From [Clostridium] clostridioforme AGR2157 (GTDB lineage: Bacteria > Bacillota > Clostridia > Lachnospirales > Lachnospiraceae): 64,000 nt of DNA. Below, piece after piece: positions 51,472 through 58,041 of this stretch. A program made the translations under genes and the position numbers. How positions within the stretch are numbered: the first letter of the stretch is position 1; the number at the start of each line of letters is the position of its first letter. Below the pieces are notes generated by a model. That model did no database searches and was not told the DNA's origin. It worked only from the letters and a program-made list of their open reading frames with translations. The stretch is taken from positions 1 to 64,000 of the forward strand of contig NZ_AUJR01000017.1 of the NCBI RefSeq assembly GCF_000424325.1, read 5' to 3'.

Positions 51472-52521
51472 ATGGATCTGAAAGACCAGCGTTTCGGCAT
51501 AGAGATTGAAATGACCGGCGTTACCAGACAGATGGCAGCTGAGGTAACAGCCCAATACTTTGGCACATCAGTCCGTTATCTTGGGACTCATTATAATACC
51601 TATGCCGCGATTGACAGTCAGGGGCGTCAGTGGAAATTTATGAGTGATGGCAGTATTACCCCACAGCGGAAAGTAGGGGAGCGTAAGGTGATGGCAGATA
51701 ATGCATATAAGACAGAGATGGTCAGTCCTATCTGCCGGTATGAAGATATCGTTACGATCCAGCAGATTATCCGCAAATTGAAAGAAGCCGGGGCAATTAC
51801 CAATAGCAGCTGCGGCATCCATGTGCATATCGATGCCTCCCCTTTTGATGCAAGAACCCTGCGGAACATTACCAACATCATGGCTGCGAAAGAGGACTTG
51901 ATTTATAAGGCTCTGAAAGTTTCTGTATCACGCGAGCACAGCTATTGCAGGAAGGTGGAACAGCGTTTTCTGGATGACTTGAATGCCAGAAAGCCCCGTT
52001 CCATGGCAGAAGTAGAGCGGATCTGGTATGACGGGGAGAGCAGGAGTTATTCCCATTATGATGACAGCCGCTATCATTGCCTGAACCTTCACAGTGTATT
52101 TCAGAAAGGGACTGTGGAATTCCGTCTGTTTAATGGGACGCTTCATGCCGGGAAGATCAAAGCGTATATCCAGTTTTGTCTGGCAATCGGCGCACAGGCT
52201 CTGAACCAGAGATGTGCCAGCCGTCGCAAGACACAGACCACTAATGAGAAGTATACCTTCCGCACCTGGCTGCTCCGGCTTGGGTTAAATGGGGATGAGT
52301 TTGCCACTGCCCGTCAGCATCTGCTGGCAAATCTGCCCGGCTGTATTGCGTGGCGGGATCCAGCACAGGCGGAAGCACAAAAGGAACGGTTAAGACAGAA
52401 AAGAGAAGAGGAACGGGAGCAGATCCTCCGGCAGTCAGAGGAAAGACAGGAGGAAGTTATGGAACCGGAAGAAGCAGAACAGGCCGAGGCAGAAGCCCCG
52501 GCTTTTACCATGTCTATGTGA
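51472..52521 (+). CDS. Amidoligase family protein (COOH-NH2 ligase type)
   Basis: The 349-residue protein begins DLKDQRFGIEIEMTGVTRQ, the strand with paired Glu residues of the glutamine-synthetase-like amidoligase fold. CGIHVHIDAS (about 120) and GTVEFRLFNGTLHAGKI (about 215) complete the active-site pattern. A charged Glu/Arg-rich helical tail follows (about 295-349). The fold joins an amine to a carboxylate using ATP. Its pairing with the gamma-glutamylcyclotransferase-like gene 11 bases downstream is a recurrent arrangement described for this superfamily. The substrate is unknown. Confidence 0.85.
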   Translation: MDLKDQRFGIEIEMTGVTRQMAAEVTAQYFGTSVRYLGTHYNTYAAIDSQGRQWKFMSDGSITPQRKVGERKVMADNAYKTEMVSPICRYEDIVTIQQIIRKLKEAGAITNSSCGIHVHIDASPFDARTLRNITNIMAAKEDLIYKALKVSVSREHSYCRKVEQRFLDDLNARKPRSMAEVERIWYDGESRSYSHYDDSRYHCLNLHSVFQKGTVEFRLFNGTLHAGKIKAYIQFCLAIGAQALNQRCASRRKTQTTNEKYTFRTWLLRLGLNGDEFATARQHLLANLPGCIAWRDPAQAEAQKERLRQKREEEREQILRQSEERQEEVMEPEEAEQAEAEAPAFTMSM

Positions 52522-52532
52522 AGGAGAATTTT

Positions 52533-53045
52533 ATGAGTAAAAAACCAACACTGTATGTAGCCTATGGCAGCAACATGAACCTGCCGCAAATGGCTCTTCG
52601 CTGTCCCACGGCGGAAGTGGTGGCAACCAGTGAACTGAAAGACTTTGAACTGTTATTCCGCGGCAGTCGCAGCAGCGCAGTGGCTACGGTGGAACCCAAG
52701 GAGGGCAGTTCTGTTCCTGTGCTGCTCTGGAAGATCAGGGAAAAGGATGAGGCTTCTCTTGACCGGTACGAGGGATATCCCCATTTTTATGACAAACAGC
52801 ACGTGGAGGTAGAGCTGGATGGAAAGGTGGTGTCTGCAATGGTGTATATCATGACACCAGGGCATGAGTTTGGCATGCCATCAGACTGGTATGCCGATGT
52901 AATCCGGCAGGGCTACGAAACAGCGGGGCTGGATGTGCAGGTGCTGACAGATGCCATCGACCATGCCTGGGAGCTGTTTGCGGAGCAGAGGCAGTCAAGA
53001 TTGCAGTCCATGTTCGGCATGGGAGGATGGGAGCAGCAAAAATAA
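52533..53045 (+). CDS. Gamma-glutamylcyclotransferase-like (GGCT/AIG2) protein
   Basis: The 170-residue protein has the GGCT loop YVAYGSNMNLPQM at the N-terminus and the catalytic Glu in LDRYEGYPHFY (about residue 78). GGCT enzymes cleave gamma-glutamyl bonds with pyroglutamate release, so it could reverse or trim what the adjacent amidoligase makes. Start 52533 has AAGGAG 7 bases upstream. The gene ends at a terminator shared with the opposing XRE gene. Confidence 0.85.
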   Translation: MSKKPTLYVAYGSNMNLPQMALRCPTAEVVATSELKDFELLFRGSRSSAVATVEPKEGSSVPVLLWKIREKDEASLDRYEGYPHFYDKQHVEVELDGKVVSAMVYIMTPGHEFGMPSDWYADVIRQGYETAGLDVQVLTDAIDHAWELFAEQRQSRLQSMFGMGGWEQQK

Positions 53046-53072
53046 CAGCCGCATCATTTTCAGATGCGGCTT
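53046..53072. terminator. Shared terminator hairpin between convergent genes
   Basis: GCCGCATC (53048-53055) pairs with GATGCGGC (53063-53070) around a 7-base loop. Tails are only moderately T-rich in either direction. Confidence 0.6.
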
Positions 53073-53406
53073 ACTGTTCGGACAGATGAAGTGATTTCAC
53101 ATATGCACCCAGCAGCTCTTCCACATAGGGAAGATATCTGGGATCGAGACCGGAAAGCATGGCATGGATGGTGGTAAGATCCCCCTGTTCTTCCCTGCCA
53201 AAGAGGATATAGTCAGCAGAAGTCCCAAGTGCTCTGCAGAGTTTTATCAGGGTTTCTGCTGTGAAGCTGCCCGCACCAAGCTCGATGGTGCCGATAAAGG
53301 AGCTGGCTAAGTCCGCTTTTTCTGCAAGTGTTTCACGGGAATATCCCAGTGCCTCGCGGGTTTTCCGGATACGTCCCCCGATTTCCACATTTAACTGTTT
53401 TTTCAA
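53071..53406 (-). CDS. XRE family helix-turn-helix repressor
   Basis: The 111-residue protein has an N-terminal HTH (IGGRIRKTREALGYSRETLAEKADLASSFIGTIELGAG) typical of Cro/C1 regulators, and a helical C-terminus. It is one of only two ICE genes on the minus strand here and is transcribed away from the NlpC/P60 gene. A palindrome lies just upstream of its start (53434-53448). It is probably the local repressor. The start codon is TTG, behind AAAGGATGG. Confidence 0.88.
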   Translation of the reverse strand: MKKQLNVEIGGRIRKTREALGYSRETLAEKADLASSFIGTIELGAGSFTAETLIKLCRALGTSADYILFGREEQGDLTTIHAMLSGLDPRYLPYVEELLGAYVKSLHLSEQ

Positions 53407-53433
53407 GCTGCCACCATCCTTTCAACCTCTATA

Positions 53434-53448
53434 GAGATAGTTTATCTC
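53434..53448. promoter_or_regulatory. Palindromic operator candidate for the XRE repressor
   Basis: GAGATAGTTTATCTC is a perfect 6+3+6 palindrome in the divergent region between the XRE gene and the NlpC/P60 gene, placed where it would overlap the XRE promoter. Confidence 0.6.
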
Positions 53449-53480
53449 ACTCAATCGAATATAAACATCATTGATACAGG

Positions 53481-53508
53481 TTGAAAAATAACCTTGATAG
53501 AGTATAAT
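53481..53508 (+). promoter_or_regulatory. Promoter for the 35-residue peptide and NlpC/P60 gene
   Basis: TTGAAA (53481-53486) and TATAAT (53503-53508) are separated by 16 bases, 33 bases before the palindrome on one side and 35 bases ahead of ATG 53544 on the other. Confidence 0.65.
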
Positions 53509-53543
53509 TGAGAACACCAAAAGAGGATATCAGGAGGGTGTGC

Positions 53544-53651
53544 ATGAATCAGGACAGTATCCGGTGCTATGTCGGTCAGTGTCTGCAGCATCTGTTGTGG
53601 ACAGGGAAATGCTTCCGAAATCAAAAGAGAAAACAAATTTATCCGGCGTAA
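53544..53651 (+). CDS. Possible 35-residue leader peptide
   Basis: ATG 53544 follows AGGAGGGTGTGC and opens 35 codons (MNQDSIRCYVGQCLQHLLW...IYPA). The good SD and the promoter just upstream argue for translation. The protein is unrecognised. It precedes the NlpC/P60 gene by 55 bases. Confidence 0.4.
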   Translation: MNQDSIRCYVGQCLQHLLWTGKCFRNQKRKQIYPA

Positions 53652-53706
53652 AAGCAGGCTTCCGGCAGGGGGCAGCTTTTTGCGCCCCTGAAAGGAGGAA
53701 CCGCAT

Positions 53707-54720
53707 ATGGCAGCATCAGCTGCTGTGCTGGCTGCGAAGGCTGTCCTTATCGCAGCAACGGACAAGCGTACCTGGACAGCCGCCGCTTCCGTGGTGGCGG
53801 CTGTTCTGACTCCGTTTATTTTAATCATCGTGGTGATTTTAAGTGCCTTATCCGGGACTTCAAGTCACAACAATGCCGCCGTGGATTTGACCTTTCACGG
53901 CGGTTATTTATCTTCTAAGCTCCCAGCAGACTACCGGATGTACATTGAAAAAATGAGGGAGAGCTTTGTGGATCTGGATGCCGCTCTTGCGGATATCAAC
54001 GCCATGAGCGAGGACGGGGAGGTGGATGCCTATCAGGTCAAAGCCATTTTTTACTCTCTGTTTTTCGGCGCGGATCAGCCCAGAATGGACAACGGCGACT
54101 ACCGGAGTTTTGCAGACTGCTTTGTGATTTATGAAGAACGGCTAGATGAGGAGGAAGAACCTTATACGGTGGCTGTTCCGATTACAAATCTGGAAACGGT
54201 GTATGGAAACCTTGCCATACTGCTTGGAAAACCTGTGACTGCAGAAAATAAAAGCAATGCACAGCGCATCTATGTGCTGGCAAAGTACGGGCAGGTTTCG
54301 CCGGGAAGCGGTCTGCCGCCCGGAGAGGCGTTAGGGGACGGCAGCTATGCAGCTTTGATCGCAGAGGCAGAAAAATATCTGGGATATCCCTATGTGTGGG
54401 GCGGCTCTACACCCCAGACTTCCTTCGACTGCAGCGGTTTTGTGTGCTGGGTCTATACCCAGTCAGGCGTTTATAACCTGCCCCGTACCTCGGCTTCCGG
54501 CATCTATAATCAATGTGCCATAGTGCCGAGGGACGAAGCCCAGCCGGGAGATCTGGTGTTTTTTACAAAGACCTATGTGAGCAGCGGCCCCATCAGCCAT
54601 GTGGGGATCTATGTGGGCGGAGGAAAAATGCTGCACTGCGGATCCCCGATTCAGTACACCAGCATCGAAACCAACTACTGGAGGGAGCACTTTTATGCTA
54701 TGGGTCGTTTATCTAATTAA
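53707..54720 (+). CDS. NlpC/P60 (C40) peptidoglycan hydrolase of the transfer apparatus
   Basis: The 337 residues comprise a short cytoplasmic part, a transmembrane helix (about 33-50) and an exported stalk domain. A C-terminal NlpC/P60 domain (about 218-335) carries catalytic Cys in FDCSGFVCWV (about 240) and His in ISHVGIYVGGGK (about 296). It opens the cell wall for the secretion channel, as the VirB1/CwlT-type hydrolases of Gram-positive ICEs do. No lysozyme-like domain is fused at its N-terminus, unlike CwlT. The SD AAAGGAGG is strong. Confidence 0.9.
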   Translation: MAASAAVLAAKAVLIAATDKRTWTAAASVVAAVLTPFILIIVVILSALSGTSSHNNAAVDLTFHGGYLSSKLPADYRMYIEKMRESFVDLDAALADINAMSEDGEVDAYQVKAIFYSLFFGADQPRMDNGDYRSFADCFVIYEERLDEEEEPYTVAVPITNLETVYGNLAILLGKPVTAENKSNAQRIYVLAKYGQVSPGSGLPPGEALGDGSYAALIAEAEKYLGYPYVWGGSTPQTSFDCSGFVCWVYTQSGVYNLPRTSASGIYNQCAIVPRDEAQPGDLVFFTKTYVSSGPISHVGIYVGGGKMLHCGSPIQYTSIETNYWREHFYAMGRLSN

Positions 54721-54734
54721 AGGAGGGAGACAGT

Positions 54735-55598
54735 ATAAAAACAGTATTTGAACGCAAGCCGGATTTTTCATTCCGGGATTTTGTGGTAGAGAAAACCGTG
54801 GAGATTCCGGCGGCACAGTTTGAGGAAATGCTCCGGTATCCTTTGACGAATCAGGACTTTCTGAAGGAAAACCTTAAGACGATGTATCAGGATGGCAACG
54901 GTGTGTATCACTGTCTGCTGGTTACCGGTAGAGACAGGGCAGACGGTCTTTTGGTGGAAAGCGATGGTTCTTGCTATGCCAGATATGCCGCCTATGTGCC
55001 GCAGGCCAGAGCACTTCGTTACCCGGTTCTGGCAGAGCTGGAGCAGAAACTGACAGACGCGGTAGACTTTATCATCCAGGACGGAACCAGTCATACCAGC
55101 GAGGGTAACTGGATCTTGGACTTTGATGAGCTGGAGGAACAGACGGGTCTGGCTGTGTATGACAGACCGTTCCTGCAGGAGCTGATAGGAGATCTGCTCT
55201 GCAGCCGGCCGGAGGTGGCCGACCTTTCCATTGAGGATGGTCACTTTGATGTGACATATTATCTGGATTTTTGCCAGGGATATGAGAAAAAAGAAAAGCC
55301 GCAGCAGACTCTGCGTAAGCTGATTGCACAGGGAATTCCTGCAGACACCTATCTGGTGCATCCAAGGGATGTAGGATTTATTCCGGCGGGAAGGCTGGAG
55401 GCTTCGGATTTGGAATCTGGCATGCTGGAGGAGTGGAGCGACATCCTCGATGCAGAAATCATAGAGCTGGGGAGCGGAGGCTATGGACAGGAGTTTTTGC
55501 TGGAAGGGATTCCGGTGAACCGCCTGAGGGCTTTTGATGATTTCTTATCACAGTATGCACCCCGGATGTCTGCTCTGCCAACGGAAATCAAAATGTAA
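54735..55598 (+). CDS. DUF6329-like ICE protein with a non-ATG start
   Basis: Protein sequence is continuous from ATA 54735 (KTVFERKPDFSFRDF then VVEKTVEIPAAQFEEML) to 55598, 287 residues. AGGAGG sits 8 bases before the ATA, exactly where a start is expected. The next in-frame initiator, GTG 54783, has no SD. Conserved-looking features include LLVTGRDRADGLLVESDGSCYARYAAYVP. Function is unknown. The family name is from memory. Confidence 0.6.
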   Translation: MKTVFERKPDFSFRDFVVEKTVEIPAAQFEEMLRYPLTNQDFLKENLKTMYQDGNGVYHCLLVTGRDRADGLLVESDGSCYARYAAYVPQARALRYPVLAELEQKLTDAVDFIIQDGTSHTSEGNWILDFDELEEQTGLAVYDRPFLQELIGDLLCSRPEVADLSIEDGHFDVTYYLDFCQGYEKKEKPQQTLRKLIAQGIPADTYLVHPRDVGFIPAGRLEASDLESGMLEEWSDILDAEIIELGSGGYGQEFLLEGIPVNRLRAFDDFLSQYAPRMSALPTEIKM

Positions 55599-55613
55599 AG
55601 GAGGAAGCCCGAT

Positions 55614-55880
55614 ATGAAAAATACCACACTTACTGTAACCTTTAACACGGAAAAGCTGGACGCTCTGACATTCCACATGGAAAAGAAAAGCGCGGATTTA
55701 CAGAATGAGCTGAATGAAACCATTCAGAAGCTGTATGAGAAATATGTGCCCCAGGCAACCCGTGAATACATCGATGACAAGGTGAGCCGGGATGCGGCAG
55801 GCAGGGAACGTCCCCGCCGCCCATCCAGACCGGTACCCCGACCAGCAGCGGAAGCTACGGCACAGGAGGAAGCAGAATGA
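55614..55880 (+). CDS. DUF6103-like small protein
   Basis: The 88-residue protein has a TLTVTFNTEKLDALTFHMEKK opening, a helical middle with LNETIQKLYEKYVPQATREYI, and a Pro/Arg-rich tail. It fits the DUF6103 proteins found near relaxase genes of Clostridia ICEs. It may be a coiled-coil DNA-processing accessory. The SD AAAGGAGG is strong. Confidence 0.65.
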   Translation: MKNTTLTVTFNTEKLDALTFHMEKKSADLQNELNETIQKLYEKYVPQATREYIDDKVSRDAAGRERPRRPSRPVPRPAAEATAQEEAE

Positions 55881-56317
55881 TGCCATGTCGGAATAAGGGC
55901 AGAAAAGCCCCCAGACAAAGGGCTGGGAGATGAGAAAACCCTGTCAGCCCCGTGTTGCCCCCTGTGAGCCGCTGTGTGGGCTTTTCGGGGGCAGGGTGGC
56001 ATCCATGTACCCCTGCACCGGATTTCGCCAGCGTTGGGGCAATGTGGCCGAGAGATGCAAAAAGAGGTTTGAAACCCTCATGGAAGCTGGATTTGAGGGG
56101 AAAATGGCAGGGTCGAAACGTGTGCAGGTTAAAGGGCGGGTGGCTTTGAAAAGCCCCCTCGCCCGCTTCACACCGCCCGGCAAAGCCGAGCAGGACTGTT
56201 CGTCTGCACCCACAGATTTTAGTTTTCCTGAAACGGGTGGCGGAATGGAAGAAAAGCGAGGACATAGGGGGAGATTTTAGGTGGCTGCAGGAAAAACCGG
56301 CAGAACAGGAGGATGCG
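55881..56317. other. GC-rich, hairpin-rich segment before the relaxosome genes (oriT or regulatory RNA candidate)
   Basis: A run of over 400 bases holds several hairpins: GAGGTTTGAAACCCTC near 56065, and nested GGGCG/CGCCC with GCTTT/AAAGC near 56130-56165. The sequence GGGGGC/GCCCCC recurs around 55900-55990. A 116-codon frame (55930-56280) crosses it but has no SD and an odd Cys/Arg/Pro-rich product. The placement upstream of the RHH and relaxase genes is where an origin of transfer could lie. Confidence 0.4.
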
Positions 56318-56731
56318 ATGAGCGGAAATGCGGATAAAACCAAGTTTTCCATCCGGGTGGATACTCAGCTGGTGGAGCTGGCGGACGCTTATATCAAAGA
56401 GGGGCTTCAGCGGAATCGGACGGAGCTGATTGAGGAAGCCCTGCGGTTCTATCTGGGGTTCCTTACCGCAAAGAAAGCAGAGGACTATCTGCTCCAGTCC
56501 CTTTCCTCTGTGATGAGTGGAACGGTGCAGGACAGCGAGAACCGTCTGGCGCGGATGGATTTTAAGATTGCGGTGGAGCTCTCAAAGCTGGTTCATGTGA
56601 TTGCGTACACACATGATGTTGACGAAGCTGCTTTGGGTAAACTACACTTAAAATGTCTGGAAGAAGTAAGACACATCAATGGTGCAGTTGCGTTTGAAGA
56701 TGCATACAAATATCAAAAACGAGAAGTATAA
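56318..56731 (+). CDS. Ribbon-helix-helix relaxosome accessory protein candidate
   Basis: The 137-residue protein has an RHH motif (TKFSIRVDTQLVELADAYIKEGLQRNRTELIEEALRFYLGF) followed by a helical domain. RHH proteins next to MOB_P relaxases bind oriT and help nicking, which is the likely role here. Start 56318 follows AGGAGG by 5 bases; the frame is open upstream through the structured region without an SD. Confidence 0.75.
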   Translation: MSGNADKTKFSIRVDTQLVELADAYIKEGLQRNRTELIEEALRFYLGFLTAKKAEDYLLQSLSSVMSGTVQDSENRLARMDFKIAVELSKLVHVIAYTHDVDEAALGKLHLKCLEEVRHINGAVAFEDAYKYQKREV

Positions 56732-56815
56732 ATAGTGAGAAAATTTTGTTGGGATTGGCTATAGACTGTTGCCGGACATTGGCTTTATTGTGATTGGAAA
56801 AAGGAGTGATCTACG

Positions 56816-57103
56816 ATGGACAGGAATGAAATTTATGAAATGGTTATTACGGAGATGAGTGAGGAAGCACTGCGGGAACGAAAGGAAAGCTGCAGCGAAA
56901 AAGAAAAGCAGCTTTACAAGGATGCATCTGAGCTGTCTCGCAAGAGGACGGATGTGCTGAAGCAGCTCTCGAAAGAGGATCAGCAGGTGCTGGAGGATTA
57001 CCTGGCAAAGATAAATCTGATAGCGGAGCATGAGTGCAGGCATCTCTATGTGCAGGGAGCAAAAGACTGTGTAGAGCTGTTAAAAAAGCTGGGTGTGCTG
57101 TAA
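56816..57103 (+). CDS. Small helical ICE protein
   Basis: The 95-residue protein is almost entirely helical and highly charged (EMSEEALRERKESCSEKEKQL), with HECRHLYVQGAKDCVELL near the end. No family is assigned with confidence. It ends at the strong terminator at 57121 and faces the opposing PBECR4 gene. The SD AAAGGAGTG is good. Confidence 0.6.
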   Translation: MDRNEIYEMVITEMSEEALRERKESCSEKEKQLYKDASELSRKRTDVLKQLSKEDQQVLEDYLAKINLIAEHECRHLYVQGAKDCVELLKKLGVL

Positions 57104-57116
57104 GCAGCGATGGTAA

Positions 57117-57170
57117 TAAAAAGGGACAAGCAGAACAGCCAGTACGGTTATTCTGCTTGTCCCTTTTCCG
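57117..57170. terminator. Strong bidirectional terminator
   Basis: AAGGGACAAGCAGAA (57121-57135) pairs perfectly with TTCTGCTTGTCCCTT (57151-57165), with A-rich and T-rich flanks. Its right arm includes the last codons of the minus-strand PBECR4 gene, so both convergent transcripts can end here. Confidence 0.85.
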
Positions 57171-57780
57171 GAATCTCCTGCGGAGGTATGCTTGCTGGTT
57201 TGTTTTTCGGAGTGAGCCGGTCATACTGAATGATTTTCTCTCCGGTACTGACCGTAATCTTTTCTTTAAAGAGTAAAGTGAACTGAGGCTGTCCAATCGT
57301 ATAATCTTTCTTTTCTTTCGGAAAAAAGGAACGGCAGAAAAATTGATTTTCTTCTGAAAGTTGATCTAAAAAGATATATACATCTGTATTTTCAAAATGC
57401 GTAGAAAGAAGGTATTCTGCCTCAATCAACGAAAACGTCTGTAGTTTTTTGTTATAGCGGAAAACCAGCTGATTGCTGTCTAAAAATGTTTCGATTTTAT
57501 CAAAAGGCTGAATTCGCTTTTCAATTTCAGAAAAGTGTCGGCTTTTCATTAAGTCCTGTATGGAAAGCGTGCCGGAAAGGCAGTTCTGAAATACCTTTTC
57601 CCGATTTGCTCTGGCTACACGTAAATCACGAAGTTTATGAAGTCCAATCAGATGATGAAATTCTATGGGATCAAAAAGGATATTTAGTTCCACAGACTTT
57701 CCTTTTCGGCCAATGATAATATGATAGTTTATGTCGAGCAGGTGCTCAAATGCCAATGCGCATTTCTGCAAGTGATCCAT
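57148..57780 (-). CDS. PBECR4-domain protein, putative BECR-fold ribonuclease toxin
   Basis: The 210-residue protein matches the PBECR4 pattern as I know it: YHIIIGRKGKSVELNILFD, IEFHHLIGLHKLRDLRV, EKVFQNCLSGTLSIQDLMKS and RIQPFDKIETFLDSNQLVF. BECR-fold nucleases include RelE, colicin E5/D and barnase-like toxins. It is transcribed against the surrounding genes, and the strong promoter lies about 200 bases upstream with a short RNA and a terminator between. AAAGGGG precedes the ATG. The arrangement is that of type III toxin genes such as toxN or cptN. Confidence 0.7.
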   Translation of the reverse strand: MDHLQKCALAFEHLLDINYHIIIGRKGKSVELNILFDPIEFHHLIGLHKLRDLRVARANREKVFQNCLSGTLSIQDLMKSRHFSEIEKRIQPFDKIETFLDSNQLVFRYNKKLQTFSLIEAEYLLSTHFENTDVYIFLDQLSEENQFFCRSFFPKEKKDYTIGQPQFTLLFKEKITVSTGEKIIQYDRLTPKNKPASIPPQEIPEKGQAE

Positions 57781-57796
57781 GGAAATCCCCTTTCAT

Positions 57797-57827
57797 AAAA
57801 CAAAAACGCTCTGCATTTGCAGAGCGC
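57797..57827 (-). terminator. Intrinsic terminator between antitoxin RNA and toxin-like gene
   Basis: On the minus strand CGCTCTGC pairs with GCAGAGCG (57807-57826) around a 4-base loop, followed by TTTTTGTTTT (57806-57797). The toxin-like ATG is 17 bases further on, so only read-through transcripts would express it. Confidence 0.88.
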
Positions 57828-57976
57828 TTTGCTTTGAGCATTTTCTTTCGGTAAAACACCTACTCCGGTTTGAGGTTTCACTGCACAACCCCTCTCGAAA
57901 GCTCTGTATAACAAGGCTTTCCGGTACGCTGTTATACTTCAACGCTTGGACAGACACACGCCGTTGCCTGTCTGGT
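57797..57976 (-). ncRNA. Putative type III antitoxin RNA upstream of the PBECR4 gene
   Basis: A transcript of about 180 nt is predicted, from the promoter at 57983-58011 to the terminator at 57797-57826. It contains a 5' hairpin (CAGACA 57969-57974 with TGTCTG 57951-57956 on the minus strand), a GTATAAC/GTTATAC hairpin, and an imperfect direct repeat with a 56-nt period. That repeat shares GTTG, ACCGGA and TGTTnTACnGA blocks. No reading frame has an SD. Its size, repeats and position fit a ToxI/CptI-type antitoxin; function is inferred. Confidence 0.5.
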
Positions 57977-57982
57977 ACTATT

Positions 57983-58011
57983 ATTATATGCCGGGCACAA
58001 AAATATGTCAA
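57983..58011 (-). promoter_or_regulatory. Perfect-consensus sigma-A promoter for the antitoxin RNA
   Basis: On the minus strand TTGACA (58011-58006), a spacer of exactly 17 bases and TATAAT (57988-57983) match the consensus at all twelve positions. No other promoter in this window is this strong. Confidence 0.88.
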
Positions 58012-58041
58012 GAAAAACAAAAATATAAACGGAGGAATGAT

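Noticed and set aside
55930-56280. 116-codon plus-strand frame as a real gene
   Set aside because: No ribosome binding site, Cys/Pro/Arg-rich irregular product and overlap with several hairpins. Kept as a structured noncoding candidate instead.
57729-57914. Minus-strand 61-codon frame across the antitoxin RNA and toxin start
   Set aside because: It runs through the terminator hairpin and has no SD. The region is better explained as structured RNA, although the frame is open.
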